A stretch of DNA of 22,780 nt from Clostridium sp. CAG:568 (lineage in GTDB: Bacteria; Bacillota_I; Bacilli_A; RFN20; CAG-288), in the NCBI GenBank assembly GCA_000434395.1, contig FR878802.1, positions 54,862-77,641 on the forward strand. The letters run 5' to 3'. Each line of letters starts with the position of its first letter. Within the stretch, counting starts at the first letter, position 1. Below, in pieces: positions 1 through 7,768 of the stretch. A program made the translations under genes and the position numbers. The notes under the pieces were generated by a model, which saw only the letters and a list, made by a program, of their open reading frames with translations, had not been told where the DNA came from and did not search any database.

Positions 1-210
1 GGTGATAAAACTGAAGAGCACGGACTCAATGACTCACAAACAAGAGTATTGGCTGAAATCAGGAATAACCCAAATATTACGAAAAAGGAACTGGCTGTTG
101 TCTGCCATCTCGGCAGGACGTCCATTGACAATACCGTTGCCGTGCTGAAAAAAAGAGGATTTATCGAGAGGGTCGGATCTAATAAGTCAGGATATTGGAA
201 GGCGAATTGA
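1..210 (+). CDS. C-terminal winged-helix end of an AlbA_2/Schlafen-type ATP-binding protein (partial)
   Basis: The reading frame is open from the first base of the window and ends at TGA 208-210, giving the last 69 residues of a protein whose start lies outside. The visible part is a winged helix-turn-helix: a segment reading LNDSQTRVLAEIRNNPNITK, then a recognition helix around GRTSIDNTVAVLKKRGFIER and a closing GSNKSGYWK wing. This is the usual C-terminal tail of putative ATP-dependent DNA-binding proteins with an N-terminal AlbA_2 (Schlafen-like) domain, often annotated as RecG-like helicases or ATP-binding proteins. They are generally thought to be transcriptional regulators or defence-associated factors. 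Family assignment rests on this tail alone; a Fic- or MarR-type protein with the same winged helix is possible. A broken member of the same family lies at 2845-3151. Confidence 0.6.
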   Translation, partial: GDKTEEHGLNDSQTRVLAEIRNNPNITKKELAVVCHLGRTSIDNTVAVLKKRGFIERVGSNKSGYWKAN

Positions 211-381
211 ATGAAGTAAAGGGGCGGAGCGTTCCTCCGATGGTCTGGAGCTGGGGAGAAACAAGAAACGTCGTCTAGATTGCAGTTATCATTGCGTTGG
301 ATAGTAATGAAAGGTTTAGCCATCTTAAGCGCTATGGAATCTTGTAAAACTCAATACTTTCCTCATACTAGGGATGTTGTC

Positions 382-651
382 TGAAATTTCCAGTAGACCT
401 GTTGAAAAATGCATTCAGTAGACATGTTCCTTCCATGAGGTACCCTGTATTGGTAGACATGTTCATCGCATGTCGACGACACATGTTGAGACTGTGGTGT
501 TGCTAAGTCGTAAAAACAGCTGAAAAAGGCCGAAAATCGATAAAAATTGACGGATTTCCTTCTTTCTAAAAATGAGGGAAATCCTCTTTTTTATTGCAAA
601 AATGACCCAAGTGGCGGTAAACCGGTAAAAAACAGGGCTTTACTCGTATGG
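382..651. mobile_element. Decayed transposon-end-like repeat, copy A
   Basis: This 270-base non-coding stretch fills most of the gap between 210 and 731 and has a diverged partner at 16471-16729. Both begin with TGAAAYTTCYAGTAGACCTG, continue with further spaced copies of a GTAGACATGTTC-like motif (here near 393, 418 and 453), then a hairpin and T-run, and end with a TTTACTNGTATGG segment. Clustered short repeats at the edge of an element are typical of transposase-binding ends. The cluster lies directly before a recombinase fragment that has lost its front. I infer a remnant of an insertion sequence or transposon end; no transposase gene is present and I cannot name the family. Nothing else is recognisable in 211-381. 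Confidence 0.45.
552..595 (+). terminator. Hairpin plus T-run inside repeat copy A
   Basis: GGATTTCC at 552-559 pairs perfectly with GGAAATCC at 577-584, followed by TCTTTTTTATT. This is a typical Rho-independent terminator shape. No intact gene lies directly upstream, so it probably belonged to the element whose end is preserved here. Confidence 0.55.
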
Positions 652-730
652 TAAAATAGGTCAACTTCAAAAATAAACACCCATCCTACCTCGTATCGAA
701 ATGGGGATAGGTTGATGGTATGTATACACG

Positions 731-1381
731 ATGGAAAGAATAGGTGAAAAAGGCCGTATTCATGGGCATTTATTGAAATCCGTCGTTTCCTTGTTTTTTT
801 GCGTTTTCGGAGTAGACTGCAACGACACCATTAAAAACACAATCCTTTCGGGCTCCCCGGCAAAGAAAATTACGGATCTGGAGGCGAGGATTTCAAACCT
901 CGAGAAGCAAAAGGACAATATCGTTGAACCGAGGGTGAGTGGGATCGTCTCCAAAGAGGACTGTGAGAAGAAATACGCCTCGATAACGAAAGAAATAGAG
1001 ATGGCGAAAGGTGAGCTTGACCGCCACCAGGACAGGAAGCGAGAACAATCCGAGATGAAGGGGAAGGGGAAGGAATTCAAGGAGACCATACTCAAGCACA
1101 AGAGAATCGACGAGTTCCAAAGGGAGATACTCGAGACGACTGTGGACAAGATCATCGTTGGCGGTTTCGATGACGACGGCAATCCCGATTCGCACAGGAT
1201 GAATTTCATCTTCAAATGCGGCGTCAGCGCGAACGCCGTCTACTCTAGGTGTTTTTTCGACTACTTCCTGAAGAGGCTTCGCTTTTTATGCGACACGGGT
1301 AGGTTTATTTCAACAATTGATTTCTTAATTTGCTTGTTGTCGTTGCAAATATTTAGAAGATATAAAAAATTGCCACGATAA
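731..1381 (+). pseudogene. Large serine recombinase, C-terminal remnant 1
   Basis: The reading frame encodes the coiled-coil and C-terminal part of a large serine recombinase (site-specific integrase). A charged coiled coil lies at about residues 42-110. It leads into a GKEFKETILKHKRIDEFQRE segment and then TVDKIIVGGFDDDGN, the conserved end of the family. The N-terminal catalytic serine domain, the recombinase domain and the zinc ribbon are all missing, and the first 30 or so residues do not look native, so the gene was cut from the front. Residues after about 170 also lose resemblance to its relative. The same segments recur at 11460-12179 (IEKVIVGGYDNNGN), at only moderate identity, so these are two related recombinases rather than a recent duplication. 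Local G+C content is higher than in the defence genes downstream. It cannot be active. Confidence 0.75.
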
Positions 1382-1405
1382 CTATGAAATAGTGAGGCTG
1401 TAGTG

Positions 1406-1425
1406 TATAATAATGGCAAAGGAGG
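1406..1425 (+). promoter_or_regulatory. -10 box and ribosome binding site of the DUF4143 ATPase gene
   Basis: TATAAT at 1406-1411 is a perfect -10 hexamer, and AAAGGAGG at 1418-1425 sits 6 bases before the ATG at 1432. I see no good -35 hexamer at the expected distance. The -10 is so close to the start that the transcript would have a very short leader. Confidence 0.4.
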
Positions 1426-1431
1426 CAGGCT

Positions 1432-2661
1432 ATGATACTATACAAACGGGAAAAGTATTTGTCTAAAATGCGCGCGTTCTTCCATGACGACGACCTCATT
1501 AAGGTGATAACCGGCATACGCAGATGCGGAAAATCCAGCCTTATGCAAACGATAGCGGAAGAACTAAAAGGGGATGGCGTTGCGGAAAGCAACATCATTT
1601 ACATCGATCTCGATAAACGTGGGTACAAAAGTATTCGAAGCGCCGAGCAGTTAGATGCATTAATCGAATCCGCCACGCAAGCGAAAGGGATGAAATACCT
1701 TTTCATAGACGAGATTCAGAACGTGGAAGGCTTTGAGGAAGTAATCAACGGATTTCGGTCCGAAGGAGACTATTCGATTTTCATAACCGGCTCTAATTCT
1801 TACTTGCTCAGCGGAGAACTTGTAACGAAATTAACCGGCAGGTATTTGGAATTCGAAATGTTTCCGCTGACATTTGACGAATACGAGGACATGAAGAAAT
1901 TTTATGGGCGGGATATCGATGCCAACGCCGAAATAGAATTGAACCACTATATTTTGGAAGGCGGATTTCCACGTGCCATCAAAATCGACAATCTTTCGGA
2001 TAAACGTACTTATGTGAGGGGGATTATCGATGAAATCTTTGAAAAAGATATCAAACGAAGGGTGAAAATCAAAGATGTTCAGTCCTTTGAGCTGGTTAGG
2101 AACTACATCATTAACAATTTCGGTGCAACGACTAGCATCAACAGCCTGCACGAAGCCCTTCTCAAAAATGGTATGGCCATCAGCCGTCAGACGGTGACTC
2201 GGTATATAAAAACGTTGGTTGATGCCAAAATTCTGTATGAGTGCAAAAGATTTGATATGAAATCGAAAAAAGCACTTTCGGGGGAACAAAAGTATTACGT
2301 TGCCGACTTGAGCTTTTACTATGCGATGAACACGGACAACTGGATCAATTACGGGCCAGCATTGGAGAATATCGTGTATCTATATGCACGAAGCCTCGAT
2401 TATGCGGTAAGCGTAGGTCGCATCGGAAAACTGGAATGCGATTTCATCCTCCGAGACGGCAATATGGATTATTCCTATGTGCAGGTGGCCTATAAGATGC
2501 TGCAGAGCAAAGATACGGAAGATCGAGAATACAGACCATTGGAGAGCATACGAGATAACTATAAAAAATACGTGATGACAACGGACTATATGCTGCAAAA
2601 GAGAAATGGAATCCTCCATGTTAATCTGATGGATTTCATAGGCGATGGGAAACGATTTTAA
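1432..2661 (+). CDS. AAA ATPase with DUF4143 domain
   Basis: This 409-residue protein is a full-length member of the AAA_14/DUF4143 ATPase family. The P-loop is GIRRCGKSS at residues 28-36 and Walker B is YLFIDEIQ at about 89-96, with the D-E pair at 93-94. A sensor-type FITGSNS follows at about 115-121, and a winged-helix-like segment (ISRQTVTRYIKTLVDAKILY) lies near 250-270. The C-terminal DUF4143 part has LECDFILR and YVQVAY, which resemble the beta strands of a PD-(D/E)XK-like fold. Members are cytoplasmic, widespread in gut bacteria and of uncertain function; some resemble nuclease-coupled or toxin-antitoxin ATPases. The start is supported by AAAGGAGG 6 bases upstream, and a hairpin terminator follows at 2767. 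It appears to be a complete single-gene unit, unlike most neighbours. Confidence 0.9.
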   Translation: MILYKREKYLSKMRAFFHDDDLIKVITGIRRCGKSSLMQTIAEELKGDGVAESNIIYIDLDKRGYKSIRSAEQLDALIESATQAKGMKYLFIDEIQNVEGFEEVINGFRSEGDYSIFITGSNSYLLSGELVTKLTGRYLEFEMFPLTFDEYEDMKKFYGRDIDANAEIELNHYILEGGFPRAIKIDNLSDKRTYVRGIIDEIFEKDIKRRVKIKDVQSFELVRNYIINNFGATTSINSLHEALLKNGMAISRQTVTRYIKTLVDAKILYECKRFDMKSKKALSGEQKYYVADLSFYYAMNTDNWINYGPALENIVYLYARSLDYAVSVGRIGKLECDFILRDGNMDYSYVQVAYKMLQSKDTEDREYRPLESIRDNYKKYVMTTDYMLQKRNGILHVNLMDFIGDGKRF

Positions 2662-2766
2662 GCGTAGGACTTGCCCATTAAAAGCATGCCAAAGGAATAG
2701 CCTTCTATGATGTCGTCGACTCCATCGGCCGATTGATTGAAATCGTTATTTGATTAGATTTGAGAT

Positions 2767-2789
2767 AAGGAGGATGCGTTCCTCCTTTT
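2767..2789 (+). terminator. Terminator downstream of the DUF4143 ATPase
   Basis: AAGGAGG at 2767-2773 pairs with CCTCCTT at 2781-2787 across a 7-base loop and runs into TTTT. The stem is perfect but the T-run is short, so termination may be modest. It lies about 105 bases after the ATPase stop; nothing recognisable lies between. Confidence 0.5.
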
Positions 2790-2844
2790 CGTATGGTTTG
2801 AAGTCGGATGAGCGATTAAAGCGTTCCGAAAATATACTAGAAGT

Positions 2845-3151
2845 GTGCATGAGGCTTGGAGGAAAAGAAAAAATCATTTTATTGATACACCTCAAAAACT
2901 TCATTTTGCGGGGTGGCTCCTCCCAAAAAAGCCTGATGAATACAGTCTCGATTCGATACCATCTATTAGGAGGAATAAGACTATATGCCGTTGCTTCGAG
3001 ATGGTTGGTTTAATAGAAAGGAACGGAAGCGGCCTTAAGAAGATATACAACGTATACAAAAAAACTGAAGTTCAAGGAACCTCAGCTGAATGATCAACAC
3101 GATTGTTTCCTGATCACCCTATACGATATGCTGGGTGAAAAGAATAAATAG
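2845..3151 (+). pseudogene. Broken AlbA_2-family ATP-binding protein, C-terminal part
   Basis: The frame beginning at 2845 contains RRNKTICRCFEMVGLIERNG followed by SGLKKIYNVYKK, the signature of the region after the ATPase-like domain of AlbA_2/Schlafen-type putative DNA-binding proteins (usually RRNxxIxxxFxxxGLIExxGSGLxKI). The frame then derails at an A7 run (3058-3064). Reading with one A fewer gives LKFKEPQLNDQHDCFLITLY and so on to TAG 3149-3151, which fits the family's next strand (a PxF...ITLY pattern). The N-terminal AlbA_2 domain and the C-terminal winged helix are both absent, so this is an internal piece. A C-terminal piece of the same family occupies 1-210, but the two are separate copies. 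I am confident of the family and less so of the exact upstream limit, since 2790-2844 shows no clear homology. Confidence 0.65.
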
Positions 3152-3262
3152 TGTGATAATCAATGGCAAGTATGATGAAGCGATATTGGCCTTCTGTAAT
3201 GGTGTTTCCCACAGGATTCTGAGTCATGCACGTCTACCTGTTCCGCCACGAAGGCATTCGGC

Positions 3263-3481
3263 TTATTTTTCTTTGTCCAATTTATCGAGGAATTCTCTTG
3301 TTTCTTTGATGAATCGGTCAACGTTTGAATTATCTTCCCATTTCTTCTTCGCCGCCTCGTAATCGTCCCTTGGGGTAGGGGAGAGAAGAGCATCGAGCTG
3401 CTTTTTTCTTGCTTCCTCCTCGAGTCTCATCTCTTCGTCCGTGAGATACCAGCTCCACCATTCAAAGAAATCGTCGTCCAT
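3263..3481 (-). CDS. Small acidic, tryptophan-rich protein of unknown function
   Basis: This encodes 72 residues. It starts at the ATG whose complement is at 3479-3481, preceded on the minus strand by GGAAGG about 10 bases upstream and by a perfect TATAAT -10 (complement at 3511-3516). The N-terminus, MDDDFFEWWSWYLTDEE, is rich in acidic and aromatic residues. The rest is a highly charged helix (EEEARKKQL ... AAKKKWEDNSNVDRFIKETR) likely to form a coiled coil. There is no signal peptide, membrane segment or recognised domain. It stands alone on the minus strand between a broken gene and the defence cluster. The ribosome binding site and promoter box make it more credible than the overlapping plus-strand frames. 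Function unknown; a small regulatory or anti-restriction protein is only a guess from acidity. Confidence 0.6.
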   Translation of the reverse strand: MDDDFFEWWSWYLTDEEMRLEEEARKKQLDALLSPTPRDDYEAAKKKWEDNSNVDRFIKETREFLDKLDKEK

Positions 3482-3744
3482 TTTTCGTCTACCTTCCTTT
3501 CTGCGTTTTTATTATATCATCGTTTTTCCGTGAAATTACTGTTTCTGATTTTTTGCCTTTTCAGGATACAATACAACAATATAAAATCAGAAAAATAAGA
3601 ATGACAAGAAAAAATCATTGCTCTTTTTATCAGAATTTAGAAAAGAGCTTATCTGAGAATCAATGAAGCTTTCTTTTGGAAATGAAACAGTTTATTCATT
3701 GTTGGCTGTTAAAACAATAAAATGCTTATTGATGATTATAAAAT
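3482..3744. other. AT-rich intergenic stretch with one hairpin
   Basis: No gene is visible. GCTCTTTT at 3620-3627 pairs perfectly with AAAAGAGC at 3641-3648 but is not followed by a T-run on either strand, so I do not call a terminator. The left end holds the -10 box of the minus-strand gene at 3263-3481. The promoter of the operon starting near 4030 is not evident here. Confidence 0.4.
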
Positions 3745-4065
3745 CTATTCGTCTTCCATATCTTCTTCGATATCACATTTTGGAATTATGATTTCATCAA
3801 TATATTTCCCGATGGTGTTTTTTATGAATTGTTCTGTTTTATCCTTTTCAGAGCGTACTAAATAGGTTAAATAACGATAAACCAGGAACAATGGATTTTC
3901 CTTGTCCGAAAGGAGAGACTCATATTCGAAAACGTTATTGATTGAATTATCAAGCAAATCTTGAATCTTTTCTTCATCTTCGGGGTTGTTATTGAACAAC
4001 ATATCAAGGACACTTTTATCCGTCTTTAAAAATGTCGGGCAACTGTCAAATTCATCATTGGCCAA
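3745..4065 (-). CDS. Acidic protein of unknown function, probably truncated at its start
   Basis: The frame gives 106 residues if started at TTG (complement of 4063-4065), but no ribosome binding site precedes that codon. The frame stays open upstream for about 21 more codons without an ATG, running antisense to the DUF4420 fragment. The first internal Met, at residue 22 (LDMLFNNN), also lacks a good site. The protein is helical and very acidic, with an EEDMEDE tail and no membrane segment. I do not recognise the family. The simplest reading is that this is the 3' part of a minus-strand gene whose 5' end was lost when the region was joined to the DUF4420 fragment at about 4030-4080. It could alternatively be a small intact gene with a weak start. 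Confidence 0.4.
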   Translation of the reverse strand: MANDEFDSCPTFLKTDKSVLDMLFNNNPEDEEKIQDLLDNSINNVFEYESLLSDKENPLFLVYRYLTYLVRSEKDKTEQFIKNTIGKYIDEIIIPKCDIEEDMEDE

Positions 4066-4464
4066 GAGAATACCGCAATTAGGATCAGCAATGAAAACCA
4101 GTTGGATGCTTCTTATCCAACTAACATGAAGAGATTATTTTTGAAAGTCTATGTCATGGAAGACTCGGATAGCGGAATTAACGTTAATAAATGCATCGAT
4201 AAAGTATTGGCTCAAATCAAAACCATTTCCGCTAAAACTACCTTCTTGGCAAATTTGATGAAATTGAAAATCAACCCAAAACTTTATAGAGCAAAATATC
4301 AGTTCACTGTCCAAAAGGAAAATGTTTATCAAGTTAAAGATGATTTTCCAGTAATCACCTCAAAAACCATTCCTCATGCAATTTATGACGTTTCCTATCG
4401 TTTGAAGCTAGATGATATTTCAAGCTATTTAATCGAGGAGGAAACAATGCATGGACTGCTTTAA
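4030..4464 (+). pseudogene. DUF4420 (PD-(D/E)XK motif) protein, C-terminal half only
   Basis: The frame opens after TAA 4027-4029, and recognisable sequence begins near IRISNENQLD, continuing through KRLFLKVYVMEDS, a helical middle, and YQVKDDFPVI ... IPHAIYDVSYRLKL. This order matches the C-terminal half of DUF4420, a PD-(D/E)XK nuclease-fold family of about 300 residues. The N-terminal half with the nuclease core is missing, so catalysis is not expected. An annotation tool may start it at TTG 4102 (120 residues), but homology extends upstream of that. Its last codons contain GAGGAGG (4435-4441), the ribosome binding site for the AIPR gene, and the two overlap by 14 bases (4451-4464). DUF4420 and AIPR genes are often adjacent in defence islands, commonly with a Z1-domain protein; here the upstream partners are gone. 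Confidence 0.7.
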
Positions 4465-6436
4465 TCAAGAATTAATAAAAAACGTCAAACTGGCTCAGTC
4501 CGAAAACGACACTGATGATTTTTCTGAGGAAAAATACGCCTTCATTCAATACGTTTTTTCCAAAATTGAATCTATCTCTATGGATAGCATTGAAATTTGC
4601 GACGAAGAGTTCGAAGAACTAAACGTTAACCTTGATGCTTATTACTTTGATGAAGATGCTAACGTATATAACTTATATCTCGCAATTTATAATAATCAAA
4701 ATGATGATAATTCATTTCTCACCAAAGAGCAGGCACTAGTTTATTACAACAAAATCATCAATTTTCTAAAAAAGACTTTTTCTGGAAAATACGTTGAATT
4801 CGACGATTCATCTTTCACATATACCATTGCGAATGAGATTCACGGGTTATTAAAACAAGTCGAAATAGTCGTAAACGTCGTTTCAAATTACAATATTCCG
4901 CCAAGTTATAAAAAAGATGACATCGAAGAGATTGATGGGCAAAACGTCTCGTTTAGAACTTATGACCTTGAAGATTTGAAGAATAAATTCAAGCAATTGA
5001 CTAGCGTCAATTCCGTTTTAGATTGTAATGGATCGTTCCATTGCGAATTAAATGCCTTGAATCTAATCAGTTCCGTTGATTTCGACGTTTATCTGCTAGG
5101 AATGAAAGGAACATGGCTGGCCGAATTATATAAGCAAGACAGCGTAAGGCTTCTTGAGCCAAATGTTAGATCCTATTTAAAAAGAACGTCTAAGGTTAAT
5201 GCCGGCATATTGAGCACAGTAAAAAATAATCCTGAGCAATTTGTGAGCTTTAACAACGGAATTTCGGCTGTTGCAACAGGTCTTTCTTTAACTAAAGCCC
5301 CTAATCCAAGCCAATTGGTAAAGATACAAAAAATAGATAATTTCCAAATCGTAAATGGTGGCCAAACAACTGCCACATTGTATGAATGCTTGAAGGACAA
5401 ATTAAACGACAATCTTAATGATATCATTGTTCCTGTAAAACTGACTGTCGTAAAAAATATTGGAAATGCCGAAAGTTTTATTAGGGATATCAGTGTTTTT
5501 TCGAATACCCAAACAGCAATTAAGAAGTCCGATCCGCCATCAAATTTGCCATTTTACATCCAAATCAAAAAACTATCGCAACAATGCCTTTCCACAGACG
5601 GGAACCTTGGCTATCTTTGTTATTTTGAACGTACTAATGGTGAATATGACACTGAATTTAGAAGAAACAATGGTTCCAAAAAATTCAGCAATACAAATCC
5701 GAAAAACAAGAAGTTCGATAAAATCGATTTGGCTCGTGCAATCAATTGTTGGGAACAAGTTCCATATATCACCTGTCAAGGTAGAGAAAAGAACTTCTCC
5801 TATTTCAACGACATAGTAAAAAATCAAATGACAAACCCTGATGAGCAGTATTTTAAAAACGCTTATGCGACCGTGGTCCTCTATCGAAAACTAGATAAAA
5901 TGGCTAAGAAAATGAGCCTCTCGTATAAGAGCAATGTAGTGGCTCACACGTTGGGTTTGATGTCATACATCTACGATAAACAAATTGATTTAAACGATAT
6001 TTGGGAACGCAAGGATCTTTCGCCTGTGTTAAACGATATCGCGGCAAAGCTATTAACCAATGTTCATTCTGTAATCATTAATCCTCCAACTGAATGCCCG
6101 GAAGCGAGAATGTGGGCGAGAAAAGAAAAATGCTGGGACAGTGTCAAAAATGTTTCTATCGATTTGCCAATTGTTAAAACCGGCAAGAAGATTGAGTTCT
6201 TTACAAAGAATGATGCATTAGCCTTCATCTCCGATCTTGAGAATTTCAACAATTCCCTCACATGGATGAAACTCAGTATTTGGGACAATAAAATGCATAT
6301 TTTGAGCAAGCAGCAACTTTCTTACGTAAAAATGATGAGAAACTACGCTGATAGTAAGACTCTAACAAAAAAGCAAATCGACAGTTTGAAAGATGCCTTT
6401 ATCGCGGCTGTTAAAGCGGGGTATCAGTACAAGTAA
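4451..6436 (+). CDS. AIPR family abortive-infection phage-resistance protein
   Basis: This 661-residue protein has the normal length and the hallmark motifs of the AIPR family: LLEPNVRSYL near residue 234, FVSFNNGISA near 262, and QIVNGGQTTATLYE near 299-312, followed by a long helical C-terminus. The family is linked to abortive-infection phage defence (AbiR-type) and is found with restriction-type nucleases; its biochemical activity is not firmly established. The ATG at 4451 follows GAGGAGG by 9 bases and overlaps the end of the DUF4420 fragment, showing inherited translational coupling. Downstream genes follow within 18 to 38 bases or overlap, so this is probably the first intact gene of a defence operon. 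No signal peptide or membrane segment is seen. The frame is intact. Confidence 0.88.
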   Translation: MDCFNQELIKNVKLAQSENDTDDFSEEKYAFIQYVFSKIESISMDSIEICDEEFEELNVNLDAYYFDEDANVYNLYLAIYNNQNDDNSFLTKEQALVYYNKIINFLKKTFSGKYVEFDDSSFTYTIANEIHGLLKQVEIVVNVVSNYNIPPSYKKDDIEEIDGQNVSFRTYDLEDLKNKFKQLTSVNSVLDCNGSFHCELNALNLISSVDFDVYLLGMKGTWLAELYKQDSVRLLEPNVRSYLKRTSKVNAGILSTVKNNPEQFVSFNNGISAVATGLSLTKAPNPSQLVKIQKIDNFQIVNGGQTTATLYECLKDKLNDNLNDIIVPVKLTVVKNIGNAESFIRDISVFSNTQTAIKKSDPPSNLPFYIQIKKLSQQCLSTDGNLGYLCYFERTNGEYDTEFRRNNGSKKFSNTNPKNKKFDKIDLARAINCWEQVPYITCQGREKNFSYFNDIVKNQMTNPDEQYFKNAYATVVLYRKLDKMAKKMSLSYKSNVVAHTLGLMSYIYDKQIDLNDIWERKDLSPVLNDIAAKLLTNVHSVIINPPTECPEARMWARKEKCWDSVKNVSIDLPIVKTGKKIEFFTKNDALAFISDLENFNNSLTWMKLSIWDNKMHILSKQQLSYVKMMRNYADSKTLTKKQIDSLKDAFIAAVKAGYQYK

Positions 6437-6454
6437 AAAAAGGAGGATTGTTTT

Positions 6455-7000
6455 ATGGCAATGATATTTGACGATGATAACAATATCATCAGAATTGATG
6501 TCCCAAATTCAGAAGCGAACATTAACGCTCAGCATTGGGGAATTAAAGATAGAGAAGTTGGCTCATATTACATGAGCGAGAATTTTGATAAATGCATCAA
6601 CTTTTTATCCGACTTTATCGGAGAATATTATATTGATATCCCTTTATGCATAAAGAATGCTGAAGCTATCTTGAAAATTTTAAAAGATAAGAATTATCAA
6701 TCTGCTTTTAAATCAAACTTAGTCCCCCAAACCAATGCGGTTGAGGCTCTTAAATGGTCTACTAAAAATGACGGGTACTTTTACAAAATGCAAGCTCCAT
6801 CTGTTAACAACCAGCAAAAATATTTAAAGCTTAATAATAGTGATGATGTGGTCGCTCTATTCAAGACTCTAGTATTGGGCGATTTAACCAGCATTTTTAT
6901 TAAGAGAATTGGCGAAAACGGTTATGTGTTTTATTTAGATAAATGCCCTGATTTTGATAAAAAGATTGAAAATAACGTTGTTTTAAGATGGATGAAGTAA
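6455..7000 (+). CDS. Hypothetical protein in the AIPR operon (181 aa)
   Basis: The gene starts at ATG 6455, 8 bases after AGGAGG (6441-6446) and 18 bases after the AIPR stop, so it is co-transcribed. The 181-residue product is soluble and mixed alpha/beta, beginning MAMIFDDDNNIIRIDVP. It has a conserved-looking QHWGIKDREVGSYYMSENFD segment near residues 27-46 and an IFIKRIGENGYVFYLD strand pair near the end. I recognise no domain, catalytic motif, signal peptide or membrane segment. Its 3' end overlaps the next start, which implies translational coupling. Position inside a tight operon with AIPR and nuclease-like genes suggests a defence accessory or immunity role, but this is inference from neighbourhood only. 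Confidence 0.72.
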   Translation: MAMIFDDDNNIIRIDVPNSEANINAQHWGIKDREVGSYYMSENFDKCINFLSDFIGEYYIDIPLCIKNAEAILKILKDKNYQSAFKSNLVPQTNAVEALKWSTKNDGYFYKMQAPSVNNQQKYLKLNNSDDVVALFKTLVLGDLTSIFIKRIGENGYVFYLDKCPDFDKKIENNVVLRWMK

Positions 7001-7731
7001 TGAGTATGGTTTTAGGTGATAATACGATTGTTTTTGAAGGAAAAAAGAGATATTACGTCGAGGATTTGACCAAAAGAGATTTCACTTTAGAGAATACGAC
7101 GCCACACCTTCTAAAGATTGATGATTATGACTTTGTCGAAAATGCCTGGGTTGAGATGACTCGAAACTTAACGGCGTACTTGATTCTCAAATATCCAAAC
7201 AAGAAAAGCGAAATTTTTAATTTCAAAACCGAATGGAGCAAGAGCAACATCTTTTCCACAACACCGAGGACGAATTTCAAACAGTTAGACGAAAAACTAT
7301 ACGTTAATTGCAACCACACGGCTTTGCATTCTTGTTGGCTGATCCAAGACCTTCTAGATTTCTTCGGAGTCGATAAATCAAAGATTTATTTCTTGATTCA
7401 TCGTACACCATATGCGGAACCGGATGACACAAGAAAATACTTTATCTCTAAGTTCAAAGAGGAATTTGCTCTCTATTTGTCGATGAGCCAAAATAAATCT
7501 AAAGAGAACATAGATAAAATTACTTCCAATATCGAGAAATACATGGATCCAATCCAGGCTAAGCTCTCTAAAAGCTATGATTCGCTCATGCTTTTTGAAG
7601 ATAACCTTTCATTCATGAATTACGCAATTAAATTCATGAAATACATCGATTCAGATTCGAGAATGAATGATAAAGCCAAAATGACGATGAGACGATATAT
7701 TGGGTATTTAAAGGATTTTTACAAGATATAA
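6988..7731 (+). CDS. Hypothetical protein in the AIPR operon (247 aa)
   Basis: The frame begins at ATG 6988, inside the end of the preceding gene, and a second in-frame ATG lies at 7000, overlapping that gene's stop as TAATG. Neither has a strong ribosome binding site, so translation is probably coupled to the upstream gene; 7000 is as likely a start as 6988. The 247-residue product is soluble. The first half has strands and an NHTALHSCWLIQDLLDFFG segment near 108-126, followed by SKIYFLIHRTPYAEPDDTRKYF. The second half is helical with many lysines and ends MRRYIGYLKDFYKI. I recognise no family. The His and Asp residues in the middle could be functional, but there is no motif I can name. Confidence 0.72.
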   Translation: MDEVMSMVLGDNTIVFEGKKRYYVEDLTKRDFTLENTTPHLLKIDDYDFVENAWVEMTRNLTAYLILKYPNKKSEIFNFKTEWSKSNIFSTTPRTNFKQLDEKLYVNCNHTALHSCWLIQDLLDFFGVDKSKIYFLIHRTPYAEPDDTRKYFISKFKEEFALYLSMSQNKSKENIDKITSNIEKYMDPIQAKLSKSYDSLMLFEDNLSFMNYAIKFMKYIDSDSRMNDKAKMTMRRYIGYLKDFYKI

Positions 7732-7768
7732 ATAACGCTAAAGTCAATAGGAGCAAACTAGACAAAAT

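Noticed and set aside
760..1215. Long minus-strand frames opposite the recombinase and other genes
   Set aside because: They are shadows of the coding strand, with no start signals and no family resemblance.
3135..3393. Overlapping plus- and minus-strand frames of about 75 residues
   Set aside because: Both overlap the better supported minus-strand gene at 3263-3481 and lack start signals and recognisable sequence.
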